From assembly GCF_943181405.1 (NCBI RefSeq), contig NZ_CALPBY010000003.1:649760-713759 (forward strand): a stretch of 64,000 nt of DNA, written 5' to 3'. Below the pieces are notes generated by a model. The model was not told the origin of the DNA. It was given only the letters and a program-made list of their open reading frames with translations, and ran no database searches. Below, piece after piece: positions 1 to 7,688 of this stretch (position 1 is its first letter; the number at the start of each line of letters is the position of its first letter). Origin of the DNA: Cellulosimicrobium sp. Marseille-Q4280. GTDB taxonomy: Bacteria; Actinomycetota; Actinomycetes; Actinomycetales; Cellulomonadaceae. The position numbers were made by a program, and so were the translations under genes.

Positions 1-264
1 GTACTCGGGCTCGATCGCCTGGAGCCACGGCTGGTCGGCCGGCCCCTCGGGCTCGATGTCGCGCTGCGCGAGCTGACGGTCGTAGTCGGCCTGGACGAAC
101 CACTCGGAGTCGGCGCCGCCGGTCTCCTCGCCGCCCTCGGTCTCCTCGGCCGAGGTCTCGCCGCCGCCCTCCGGCGCGTCCGTCGGGGTGTCGGTGGTGC
201 AGGCGGCGGTGAGGAACAGTGTCGCCACTGCCGCGCCGGCCAGGAGTGCTCGTGTACGTCGCAT
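1..264 (-). CDS. Sugar ABC transporter substrate-binding lipoprotein (partial, 3' end beyond window)
   Basis: Only the first 88 codons are in the window. The reading begins MRRTRALLAG and has a hydrophobic signal segment ending in the lipobox LTAAC, with the lipidated Cys at about residue 22. An acidic Gly/Glu/Thr-rich linker follows, as in actinobacterial solute-binding lipoproteins. An AAGGAGAG-type ribosome binding site lies just upstream of the ATG. It is the fifth gene of an oxidoreductase-ATPase-permease-permease-binding protein operon, about 110 bp after the last permease. A small hairpin (CCGCCG/CGGCGG, 351-365) lies in that gap. The binding-protein assignment rests on lipobox and context, because the ligand-binding domain is outside the window. 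Confidence 0.85.
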   Translation of the reverse strand, partial: MRRTRALLAGAAVATLFLTAACTTDTPTDAPEGGGETSAEETEGGEETGGADSEWFVQADYDRQLAQRDIEPEGPADQPWLQAIEPEY

Positions 265-375
265 GTCCTTCTCTCTCCTTGGTGAGACGTCGTCGTCCCG
301 CGGGGTGCGGGGGAAGGGGTGGTGCTGGGTGACGTGGTGGTGCGGGACTGCCGCCGCGTCGGCGGAACGGGTGCG

Positions 376-1458
376 TCAGGCGTGGGCGGGGGCGGGCTCC
401 TTCGGCTCGGCGGACGGCCCGGCGGCGGTCGGGGTGTCGCCCGAGGTGGCGCGGCGCCGGCCCCGGCGGGGCATCGCCGCGTACGCGACGGCGGCGATGA
501 TGATGACGCCCTGGACGGCGGGCCGGATCGTGGACGGCAGGCTCAGCTGGTTGAACAGCGTGAACAGCGCCTCGAGCGTGAGCGCCCCAGCCATGGCGGC
601 GACGACGGTCCCCCGGCCCCCGCCGAGGACGACGCCGCCGAGGACGACGGCTGTGATGGCCATGAACTCCAGGCCCTCCCCCACCTGCGCGGTGACACCC
701 GCGTACCCGCCGATGAGGACGGCCGCGACGGTCGCCATGAAGCCCGAGAGCAGGAAGGCCCGCGTGCGCACCCACCACACCGACGAGCCGGCGTACCCGG
801 CGGCCACGTCGTTGTCGCCCGTGGCGACGAGCGTGCGGCCGAACGGGCGGCGCATGAGCAGCGCGGCGAGCACGCCCAGCACGACGACGACCATCAGTGC
901 CCACGGGACCTGGAACTGCCCCGGGTTGTCGGGGACGCCCCCGCGACCCCACTGCCGGAAGCCCTCGGTGAGGGCACCCGTCGGCGCGCCGCCGGTCCAG
1001 AGCCGGATCGCCCCGTACAGGACGAGCATCATGCCGAGCGTCGTGATGAACGACGGCACCTTGAGCAGCGTCGTCACGAGGCCGTTGACGAGTCCGACCG
1101 CGAGGCCGAAGAGGAGCATGAGCCCCATGACGGGCCACGTCATGGAGTCCTCGCCGTCCATGAGCTTGGCTGCGATGACGACCTGCGCACCCACGAGGGA
1201 GCCGACCGAGAGGTCGAACTCGCCCGACACGATGACGAAGTACTGCCCGATCGCGAGGATCACGAGCGGCGCGGCCTTCTTGACGAACGCCATGAGCGAC
1301 GTCGGCTCGCCGAAGGACGGGTTGATCACGAGGATCGCGACGAACACGAGGACGAGCAGGGCGAAGACCGTCCAGCTCCCGCCCGCGGTGAGCCGCTCGA
1401 CGAGGCCCGCGCGAGGTGCGCGCGCGGGGATGGTGCGACGCGGGTCGACGGTGGTCAT
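376..1458 (-). CDS. Ribose-type sugar ABC transporter permease (second of pair)
   Basis: A 360-residue, multi-spanning membrane protein of the RbsC/BPD_transp_2 family. It shows the family hallmarks FVIVSGEFDLSVGSLVG, LLKVPSFITTLGMML and VVLGGVVLGGGRGTVVAA. The short cytoplasmic N-terminus runs into the first hydrophobic helix near residue 28. The start was chosen because its ATG overlaps the stop of the upstream permease (ATGA, 1455-1458); the open frame continues upstream only as a shadow. The C-terminus has a charged RRGRRR stretch. It probably pairs with the neighbouring permease as a heterodimer served by the double ATPase. Substrate unknown. Confidence 0.93.
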   Translation of the reverse strand: MTTVDPRRTIPARAPRAGLVERLTAGGSWTVFALLVLVFVAILVINPSFGEPTSLMAFVKKAAPLVILAIGQYFVIVSGEFDLSVGSLVGAQVVIAAKLMDGEDSMTWPVMGLMLLFGLAVGLVNGLVTTLLKVPSFITTLGMMLVLYGAIRLWTGGAPTGALTEGFRQWGRGGVPDNPGQFQVPWALMVVVVLGVLAALLMRRPFGRTLVATGDNDVAAGYAGSSVWWVRTRAFLLSGFMATVAAVLIGGYAGVTAQVGEGLEFMAITAVVLGGVVLGGGRGTVVAAMAGALTLEALFTLFNQLSLPSTIRPAVQGVIIIAAVAYAAMPRRGRRRATSGDTPTAAGPSAEPKEPAPAHA

Positions 1459-2555
1459 GCGGACGCACCTCCTGCGGTGGTCGTCGGGGTGGCGGGTCGG
1501 GACGGCTCGGCGCCCGGTGGCGCCCCGCGGCCGCCCGACCGGAACCGGGCGCGGCTGCTCGCCGGGTCGATCTGGCGGCGGGCGTAGAGGGCCACGGCGG
1601 CGATGATCACGACGCCACGCAGGACGTCCTTGAAGAACGGGTCGACGTCGAGCACGTTGAACACCGTGTCGAGCACGGCGAGGATCAGCACGCCCCCGAC
1701 GGTGCCGACGACCGATCCACGACCGCCCAGCAGCAGGGTGCCCCCGAGGACGACGGCGGCGATCGAGTCGAGGTCGAGGCCGTAGGAGTACACGAGCGCG
1801 TTGCCCGTGCCGAAGCGCGCGGCGATGAGCAGCCCCGCGACCCCCGCGCACACCGAGCAGAGCACGTGCGCGAGGATCAGCGTCCGGTCGGTCCGGATGC
1901 CCGAGAGCCGCGCCACGTCGGCGTTCCCGCCGACGGCGAACATGTGGTAGCCGGGCCTGGTGCGCGTGAGCAGGACCACGCCGACCGCGGCGACGACGAG
2001 CATGACGATCGTCGAGACCGGGACCGGACCGACGCGCGTGTAGCCGAACATCTGGAACGACGCCGGGACCTCCCCCGCCGGACCCTTGAACTGGGTGTCG
2101 AGGTAGCCCTTGACGATCAGCCCGACGCCGAGCGTGGCGATGAACGGGTTGACGCGCAGCTTCGTGATCACGAGCCCGTTGACCAGCCCGACGAGGGCCG
2201 CGACCCCGAGAGCCGCCAGCACCCCGAGCCACACGCGGGACGGGTCGCCGGCCATCGTCGTGGCGCCGACGATCGAGCACAGCGCGACGACGTAGCCGAC
2301 GGACAGGTCGAGGGAGCGGCACAGGATGACGAAGGTCTGCCCGATCGCGACGAAGCCGAGCAGGCTCGTCTGCGTGAGCATGTAGGCCGTGTTGGCCGTG
2401 CTGAACAGGTTGCCGCCGCCCGCTGCCACGAGCACGCCGGCGATCACGAGGATGCCCACGAGGGCGAGGTAGACGATCTCCGTCGACCCGATCCGCCGCC
2501 GGCGTCGTGCGGCGGGGCGGGTGGTGGGGGCGGCGGTCGCGACCGCGGTGCTCAT
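1455..2555 (-). CDS. Ribose-type sugar ABC transporter permease (first of pair)
   Basis: A 366-residue RbsC/BPD_transp_2 permease. The conserved segments are FVILCRSLDLSVGYVVAL, KLRVNPFIATLGVGLIVKG and AVVLGGTLLLGGRGSVVGT. The first membrane helix starts near residue 27 after an Arg-rich cytoplasmic N-terminus. The ATG overlaps the ATPase stop by four bases (ATGA, 2552-2555), and its own stop overlaps the next permease start, so translation is probably coupled through the operon. Two different permeases with one double-domain ATPase is a recurrent arrangement in this transporter class. Confidence 0.93.
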   Translation of the reverse strand: MSTAVATAAPTTRPAARRRRRIGSTEIVYLALVGILVIAGVLVAAGGGNLFSTANTAYMLTQTSLLGFVAIGQTFVILCRSLDLSVGYVVALCSIVGATTMAGDPSRVWLGVLAALGVAALVGLVNGLVITKLRVNPFIATLGVGLIVKGYLDTQFKGPAGEVPASFQMFGYTRVGPVPVSTIVMLVVAAVGVVLLTRTRPGYHMFAVGGNADVARLSGIRTDRTLILAHVLCSVCAGVAGLLIAARFGTGNALVYSYGLDLDSIAAVVLGGTLLLGGRGSVVGTVGGVLILAVLDTVFNVLDVDPFFKDVLRGVVIIAAVALYARRQIDPASSRARFRSGGRGAPPGAEPSRPATPTTTAGGASA

Positions 2556-4234
2556 CGGTCCTCCTTCGGGCCGTCGGAGCCGGTCCTGGTGCCGGTCGGT
2601 GCGCCGTCCCGGGTGCTCGCCCCCGGTGCGGGCTCGTCGTGCCCGGGAAGGTCGTCGGTGTGCACGACGGCGTCGAGGTCGACCGCGACGTGCTCCGCCG
2701 ACTCCTCGCCCGCTCCGGTCGCGAGCGCCATGACGGTCTCCTCGTCGCTGCCCGCGGGAAGCTCCCCGGCGAGCCGCCCGTCGCGCATCACGAGGATGCG
2801 GTCGGCCATGGCGACGACCTCGGGCAGCTCCGAGGAGATGACGAGGACGGCCACGCCCTGCGCGGTGAGCTCGCGCATGAGGTCGTACACCGCGCGCTTC
2901 GCGCCCACGTCGATGCCGCGCGTCGGCTCGTCGAGGACGATGACCTGCGGGTCCGTCACGAGCCACTTGGCCAGGACGACCTTCTGCTGGTTGCCGCCCG
3001 ACAGGTACTGGACCTCCGCCTCCTGCGAGCTCGCGACGAGCTCGAGCGAGGTGAGGATGCCGGGGATGCGGCGGGCGCGACGGTCCGCCGAACCCGGCAC
3101 CACCGCGTCCAGCACGAGGCGCGCGTTGGCGAGGATGGACTGACCGAGCGCGAGGCCCTCGGCCTTGCGGTCCTCCGTCACCAGGGCCAACCCGGCCCGG
3201 ACGGCCTGCCGCGGCGAGCGGACGTCGACCGGCTTCCCGCCGACGAGCACGCGGCCGCGCGTGAAACCCGCGATCCCGAAGATCCCGTGCGCGATCTCGG
3301 TGCGCCCGGAACCCTGGAGGCCCGCGAGCGCCACGATCTCGCCCGCGCGCACCTCGAGGGAGACGCCGTCGACCTGGGCGTTGCCCACGTCCTCCAGCGC
3401 GAGCCGCACCTCGCCCGGCACGGTCGCCGGGTCCTTGTCGGGGAAGTACCCGGCGAACTCGCGGCCCACCATGGTGCGCACGAGCCCGTCGGGGTCGATG
3501 TCCGCGGTGGGAGTCGTGAGTACGTGGTTCCCGTCCTTGAGCACGGTGATCGTGTCGCAGAGGTCGAAGATCTCCTTGAGCCGGTGCGACACGTAGAGGA
3601 TCGCGACGCCACGCTCCTTGAGCCGGTGGACGAGCTCGTAGAGCAGCTCGACCTCCTGGTCGGCGAGGGCCGCGGTCGGCTCGTCCATCGAGATGATCCG
3701 GGCGTCGTAGGACACCGCCTTGACGATCTCGACGACCTGCTGCTGCGCGACCGAGAGCGAGCCGACGCGCTGGTGAGCCGAGAGGCTCGACAGCCCGAGG
3801 TCGGCGAGGAGCCGGTCCGTGTCGTCGTGCATGCGGCGCCGGTCCACGAGCCCGGCGCGGCGCGGCTCACGGCCGAGGTAGACGTTCTCTGCGACGGACC
3901 GCTCGGGCAGGAGGTTGAACTCCTGGAAGACGGTCGAGACGCCCGCGTGCTGGGCGGCGAGCGGCGACGCGAAGGTCGTGACCTGCCCGTCGAGCTCGAG
4001 CGTGCCGCCGTCGGGACGGTGGACGCCGGCGATGATCTTCATGAGCGTGGACTTGCCGGCGCCGTTCTCCCCGACGAGCGCGTGCACCTCTCCCGCACGC
4101 ACGTCCAGGTCGATGCCGCGCAGCACGGAGTTGCCGAAGAACTCCTTGCCGACGCCACGCAGGCGCAGGAGCGGCTCCGGCCCGCCGTCCCCGGGGGCAG
4201 GACGCTGCGGCTCGTGCGTGGTCGTCGCGGTCAT
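2552..4234 (-). CDS. Sugar ABC transporter ATP-binding protein with two nucleotide-binding domains
   Basis: A 560-residue RbsA/MglA-type ATPase. The first domain has Walker A GENGAGKST (about residues 55-63), a signature region SLSVAQQQ and Walker B IISMDEPTAAL. The second domain has the degenerate P-loop GLQGSGRTE usual for this family, then YLSGGNQQK and VIVLDEPTRGID. The start is the ATG overlapping the stop of the oxidoreductase by four bases (4231-4234). An upstream in-frame extension is antisense shadow. It energises import through the two downstream permeases. Confidence 0.95.
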   Translation of the reverse strand: MTATTTHEPQRPAPGDGGPEPLLRLRGVGKEFFGNSVLRGIDLDVRAGEVHALVGENGAGKSTLMKIIAGVHRPDGGTLELDGQVTTFASPLAAQHAGVSTVFQEFNLLPERSVAENVYLGREPRRAGLVDRRRMHDDTDRLLADLGLSSLSAHQRVGSLSVAQQQVVEIVKAVSYDARIISMDEPTAALADQEVELLYELVHRLKERGVAILYVSHRLKEIFDLCDTITVLKDGNHVLTTPTADIDPDGLVRTMVGREFAGYFPDKDPATVPGEVRLALEDVGNAQVDGVSLEVRAGEIVALAGLQGSGRTEIAHGIFGIAGFTRGRVLVGGKPVDVRSPRQAVRAGLALVTEDRKAEGLALGQSILANARLVLDAVVPGSADRRARRIPGILTSLELVASSQEAEVQYLSGGNQQKVVLAKWLVTDPQVIVLDEPTRGIDVGAKRAVYDLMRELTAQGVAVLVISSELPEVVAMADRILVMRDGRLAGELPAGSDEETVMALATGAGEESAEHVAVDLDAVVHTDDLPGHDEPAPGASTRDGAPTGTRTGSDGPKEDR

Positions 4235-5490
4235 CGGGGCACCTCCACCCAGCCGCCGGACCGCACGGACTCGCCGACGGCCGCGGCGAGCCGTGCGGCG
4301 CGCAGCCCGTCGTCGAACGTGGGCAGCCCGTCGGGGACGGTCCCGCGGACCGCGGCGGCCGTGTCGGCGACGAGCGCGTCGAAGCAGTCCTGGTAGCCCT
4401 GGGCGTGGCCTGCGGGGAGCCGGGAGTACCGCGCGGCGGCCGGTGACAGCGTCTCCGGGTCGCGCACGAGCAGGCGGCTGCCGTCGCGGCGCCCCTCCCA
4501 CAGGGTCTCGGGCTGCTCCTGGTCGAAGGAGAGTGTCGACTCGGTACCCGAGATCTCGAGGTGCAGGCGGTTCTTGCGGCCCGCCGACACTTGGGAGATC
4601 ACGGCCGTCCCCAGCGCGCCGCGGTCCGTCTCGTACTGCAGCGTGACGAGGTCCTCGGTCGCGACGGGACGCGCGACCCCGTCAGCGCCGCGGCGGAGCG
4701 GGTTGACCGTCGCCGACCGGGCGACGAGGCGGGCGATCCGGTGGCCCGTGGTGAACTCGAGCAGGTCGCAGAAGTGGGACCCGATGTCGCCGAACGCGCG
4801 GCTCTCGCCGCCGAGGGCGGGGTCGACGCGCCAGTTGTCGTCCGAGTCGCGCAGGAGCCAGTCCTGCAGGTAGGAGCCGTGCACGAGCGAGACGGCCCCG
4901 ACCTGCCCGGTGCGGACGCGCTCGCGCGCCTCGCGGACCATCGGGTGGAACCGGTAGACGAACGGCACGACGGCGACCCGCCCGTCGGCAGCACGGGCCT
5001 CGGCGGCGAGCGCGGCGAGCTCCTCCGCACCCGCCACGTCGACGGCGAGCGGCTTCTCGCACACGACGTGCTTGCCGGCCCGGAGGGCGGCCCGGGCGAG
5101 CTGGACGTGGAGGTGGTTGGGCGTGCACACGTGCACGACGTCCACCTCGGGCGACGTCACGAGCTCCTCCGCGGTCGCGACGGCCGCCTGGGCGCCGAGC
5201 GCTCCGGCCCCGTCACGGGCCGTCTCGAGGTCGGCGGCCGCGACGAGGGTGACGAAGCCCCCGCCGGTCCGCACGGCGCGGGCGTGGACGCCGCCCATGA
5301 ACCCGGTCCCGAGGATGCCCGCGCGATACCCGGACGCGGGCAGGGCGGCAGGCACGGGCTCAGGGCGTGCGGCGGCGCGGGGGGACGCGGCGGTCGGTGC
5401 TCCGGTGGCAGTGGTCGTCGCTCCCGGGACCCGCGTGCCCGGCACCAGTGCCGGGTCGACCAGGTCCTGCGCGACGTCGTCGGCTCGCAT
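4231..5490 (-). CDS. Gfo/Idh/MocA-family NAD(P)-dependent oxidoreductase
   Basis: A 419-residue sugar/polyol dehydrogenase. The Rossmann motif GILGTGFMGGVHA starts near residue 58, and HVVCEKPLAVDV carries the catalytic-region Lys of the family. The first 55 or so residues are a Pro/Ala-rich extension not usual for the family. The start at 5490 is preferred over an in-frame start at 5526. The latter would put the operator and promoter inside the gene, whereas the -10 box TACGTT ends 7 bases before the 5490 ATG, predicting a leaderless transcript. It leads the first ABC operon, so it probably acts on the imported sugar or its keto/phospho derivative. Substrate unknown. Confidence 0.9.
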   Translation of the reverse strand: MRADDVAQDLVDPALVPGTRVPGATTTATGAPTAASPRAAARPEPVPAALPASGYRAGILGTGFMGGVHARAVRTGGGFVTLVAAADLETARDGAGALGAQAAVATAEELVTSPEVDVVHVCTPNHLHVQLARAALRAGKHVVCEKPLAVDVAGAEELAALAAEARAADGRVAVVPFVYRFHPMVREARERVRTGQVGAVSLVHGSYLQDWLLRDSDDNWRVDPALGGESRAFGDIGSHFCDLLEFTTGHRIARLVARSATVNPLRRGADGVARPVATEDLVTLQYETDRGALGTAVISQVSAGRKNRLHLEISGTESTLSFDQEQPETLWEGRRDGSRLLVRDPETLSPAAARYSRLPAGHAQGYQDCFDALVADTAAAVRGTVPDGLPTFDDGLRAARLAAAVGESVRSGGWVEVPR

Positions 5491-5497
5491 GACTGAC

Positions 5498-5533
5498 AAC
5501 GTAGGGGCACTTCTGACGACCGTCAACCAAAAG
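5498..5533 (-). promoter_or_regulatory. Leaderless promoter overlapped by ROK-type operator O1
   Basis: On the minus strand, -35 TTGACG (5526-5521), a 17-bp spacer and -10 TACGTT (5503-5498) predict initiation at about 5491, right at the ATG of the oxidoreductase. The 24-bp operator 5510-5533 (plus strand CTTCTG...CAAAAG) covers the -35 and most of the spacer. It matches two other copies near the ROK repressor gene, at 17958-17981 and 18240-18263. Binding there should block RNA polymerase. A further 12-bp palindrome GGTGAAGTCACC lies upstream at 5557-5568 and may bind another regulator. Confidence 0.75.
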
Positions 5534-5591
5534 CCGACCGATTGTGGTCTCGTTTAGGTGAAGTCACCCATAAAACAATCACGAACGAACA

Positions 5592-5632
5592 CGCCACCGC
5601 CCCCGGCCGCGAAGCGGACGGAGGCGGTGGCG
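5592..5632 (-). terminator. Hairpin terminator after sugar isomerase gene
   Basis: Perfect 10-bp arms CGCCACCGCC (5592-5601) and GGCGGTGGCG (5623-5632) enclose a second imperfect stem (CCGGCCGC gaa GCGGACGG). It begins 54 bases past the isomerase stop. On the minus strand it is followed by a T-richer stretch (5591 downwards, including TTGTTTT). It separates the isomerase transcript from the leaderless oxidoreductase promoter. Confidence 0.7.
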
Positions 5633-5685
5633 CATCGGACGTCGTGCCCCGGGCGCAGGACCCGGGAGCCGTGCGGCGGCAGGCG

Positions 5686-6687
5686 CTACTTCGTCGAGAA
5701 CGCGGCGTCGAACGCGGCGTCGGGCGCGTCGAACGCGTACTTCTTGACGAACTCGAGGGCTTCGGGGGCGCCGATCAGGCGGTCCATGCCGGCGTCCTCC
5801 CACTCGACGGAGATCGGGCCGTCGTAGCCGATCGTGTTGAGCATGCGGAACGCGTCCTCCCAGGGCACGTCCCCGTGGCCGGTCGAGATGAAGTCCCAGC
5901 CGCGACGCGGGTCGGCCCAGGCGAGGTGCGAGCCCATCCGGCCGTTGCGGCCGTTGCCCATCCGCTTCTTCGTGTCCTTGCAGTCCACGTGGTAGATGCG
6001 GTCCTTGAAGTCCCACAGGAAGCTGACCGGGTCGAGGTCCTGCCACACCATGTGGCTCGGGTCCCAGTTGAGGCCGAAGGCCTCGCGGTGCCCGATCGCC
6101 TCGAGCGTGCGCACGGTCGTCCAGTAGTCGTACGCGATCTCGCTCGGGTGCACCTCGTGCGCGAACCGCACGCCGACCTCGTCGAACACGTCGAGGATCG
6201 GGTTCCAGCGGTCGGCGAAGTCCTGGTAGCCGGCGTCGATCGCCTCCTGGGAGACCGGCGGGAACATCGCGACGTACTTCCAGATCGCGGAGCCGGTGAA
6301 CCCGACGACGGTCTTCACGCCGAGCTTCGCGGCGAGGCGCGCGGTGTGCTTCATCTCCTCCGCGGCACGCTGGCGCACGCCCTCGGGGTCGCCGTCGCCC
6401 CAGACGACGTCCGGCAGGATGTCGCGGTGGCGCTGGTCGATCGGGTCGTCGCACACGGCCTGACCCTTGAGGTGGTTCGAGATGGCGTAGACCTTGAGGT
6501 CGTACTTCGCCAGCAGGTCGAGCTTGCCCTGGACGTACTCCTCGTCGTCCCAGCGCCACGGGTCGAGGTGGTCGCCCCAGCAGGCGATCTCGAGCCCGTC
6601 GTAGCCCCACCCGGAGGCCAGGCGGGCCACCTCCTCGAACGGCAGGTCGGCCCACTGCCCCGTGAAGAGGGTGATCGGTCGTGCCAT
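5686..6687 (-). CDS. Sugar phosphate isomerase/epimerase-like TIM-barrel protein
   Basis: A 333-residue member of the xylose-isomerase-like TIM-barrel family (AP_endonuc_2 fold). Probable metal ligands occur in conserved strand ends: [28 protein letters not shown] and ISVEWEDAG. The start ATG has a strong AAGGAGAA site 6 bases upstream. It lies 37 bp after the small surface-protein gene and is probably co-transcribed with it. In characterised clusters such proteins act after Gfo/Idh oxidoreductases, for example as keto-sugar isomerases or 3-oxo-glycoside lyases. The two Gfo/Idh genes nearby make a similar role likely here, but the exact reaction cannot be read from sequence. Confidence 0.9.
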   Translation of the reverse strand: MARPITLFTGQWADLPFEEVARLASGWGYDGLEIACWGDHLDPWRWDDEEYVQGKLDLLAKYDLKVYAISNHLKGQAVCDDPIDQRHRDILPDVVWGDGDPEGVRQRAAEEMKHTARLAAKLGVKTVVGFTGSAIWKYVAMFPPVSQEAIDAGYQDFADRWNPILDVFDEVGVRFAHEVHPSEIAYDYWTTVRTLEAIGHREAFGLNWDPSHMVWQDLDPVSFLWDFKDRIYHVDCKDTKKRMGNGRNGRMGSHLAWADPRRGWDFISTGHGDVPWEDAFRMLNTIGYDGPISVEWEDAGMDRLIGAPEALEFVKKYAFDAPDAAFDAAFSTK

Positions 6688-6724
6688 GGTCGTTCTCCTT
6701 CGTCGATCTCGGTTCGGCCCGGGG

Positions 6725-7402
6725 TCACCGGGTGGACGTGCTGGTCAAGGATCGGGCGCGTCGACGTGCCACGACGACGCCGAGCGCACCCACCGCGACG
6801 ACGGCCGCGGCGAGCAGCACCCACAGGAGCGGCCCGGACCCGGAGGACGACGCCCCGTCGCCCTCGCCGGGGTCGGCGGCCGCGTCGGACCCGGCCGTCG
6901 ACCCCTCGGTGGCGTCGCCGTCGGCCGCGTCCGCGGCGCTCCCGTCGCCCTCCGCGGGCGCCGGTGGCTCGGCCGGCGGGACGACGTCGACCTCGGCGCT
7001 CGCGGTCGCCTCGGACGGGTCCGTCATCGTCGCCGTGAGCACCCAGTGGCCCTCGGCCAGGACGCCGGGGTCGGACACGTACCAGCCGACCCCCTCGGAG
7101 GCGGAGCGCAGCGCGATCGGTCCGACCGTCTCCCCCGCGTCGGACTCGGCCGTGACGGAGACGTCGGCCGCCTCTTCGACCGGGTGCCCGTCGATCTTGT
7201 AGGTGAGGTTCGCCGAGACCCCGCCCGCGCCGTCGGTCCCGAGCGAGATGACGATGTCGCCGCCGTGCGCCGTCGCCGGCGCCGTCAGCCCCGCGAGGAC
7301 GAGGACGGCACCGAGCGCAGCGGTCAGCAGCACGCGGACCGCGGTCACGGGCGCCGTCAGGGCCGTCGACCGCCGCGGGGCGGTCCGGGGGGAACGAGAC
7401 AT
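6725..7402 (-). CDS. Predicted surface protein with signal peptide, Ig-like domain and C-terminal anchor
   Basis: 225 residues, not assigned to a characterised gene. A signal peptide (hydrophobic about residues 22-43, cleavage near ATAHGG) leads to a roughly 95-residue beta-sandwich-like domain ([20 protein letters not shown] ...). This is reminiscent of FixH/YtkA-type or CopC-like folds. Next come a 55-residue Ala/Asp/Ser/Gly-rich acidic linker, one transmembrane helix ([22 protein letters not shown]) and a short RRRAR tail. It is probably anchored at the cell surface with the folded domain outside. It lies between the giant secreted ThuA protein and the isomerase in the same direction. A role in sensing or binding is possible but not shown. 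Confidence 0.8.
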   Translation of the reverse strand: MSRSPRTAPRRSTALTAPVTAVRVLLTAALGAVLVLAGLTAPATAHGGDIVISLGTDGAGGVSANLTYKIDGHPVEEAADVSVTAESDAGETVGPIALRSASEGVGWYVSDPGVLAEGHWVLTATMTDPSEATASAEVDVVPPAEPPAPAEGDGSAADAADGDATEGSTAGSDAAADPGEGDGASSSGSGPLLWVLLAAAVVAVGALGVVVARRRARSLTSTSTR

Positions 7403-7419
7403 CGGGTGGTCTCCTCGTC

Positions 7420-7462
7420 GTGTCGGTCGGACGTGTCGTGTCGGTCGGACGTGTCGTGTCGT
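7420..7462. repeat. Short tandem repeat (18-bp unit)
   Basis: Two exact copies of GTGTCGGTCGGACGTGTC (7420-7437 and 7438-7455) are followed by a degraded third (GTGTCGTGTCAGTC). They sit directly upstream of the ribosome binding site of the surface-protein gene, so copy-number change could alter its leader. Confidence 0.8.
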
Positions 7463-7476
7463 GTCAGTCGTCTCAC

Positions 7477-7564
7477 GGGGACCGTGCGGTCCCCGGGGTG
7501 CCCCGGCGCCGGGCCGGAGCGCCCGGTACCCGGGCGCCGGGGCCGAGGACCGCGGACGGTCCCC
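7477..7564. other. Extended GC-rich inverted repeats, 286-bp gap between surface-protein and giant ThuA genes
   Basis: Nested inverted repeats: GGGGACCGT (7477-7485) with ACGGTCCCC (7556-7564), and inside them CCCCGGCGCC (7501-7510) with GGCGCCGGGG (7533-7542). They could fold into one long cruciform-like RNA or DNA structure. Apart from this, the terminator at 7651-7682 and the tandem repeat, I see nothing coding in the gap. Confidence 0.55.
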
Positions 7565-7650
7565 GTCGTGCTCGTCGTGCGGGCAGGGTACGGGCGGTCC
7601 GGCCGATGGACCTCCCGTACCCCTGTGCGCCCGTGCGGCGAGCGCGTCGC

Positions 7651-7682
7651 CCGGCGGGTCGGCGCGTGCGCCGACCCGCCGG
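7651..7682 (-). terminator. Strong hairpin terminator after the giant ThuA gene
   Basis: Perfect 15-bp arms CCGGCGGGTCGGCGC (7651-7665) and GCGCCGACCCGCCGG (7668-7682) begin 6 bases past the stop codon of the 1670-residue secreted protein. The position is typical of an intrinsic terminator in high-GC actinobacteria, which often lack a U tract. Confidence 0.8.
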
Positions 7683-7688
7683 AACCTG

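Noticed and set aside
5491-5526. Upstream in-frame start of the first oxidoreductase (MTVVRSAPTLSV)
   Set aside because: It would place the -10 box and half of the operator inside the coding region, and the same promoter-to-ATG geometry is reproduced at the second ABC operon.
5557-5568. Palindrome GGTGAAGTCACC as a fourth ROK site
   Set aside because: It shares no half-site with CTTTTG/CAAAAG. It may belong to another regulator, but a single copy is not enough to claim one.
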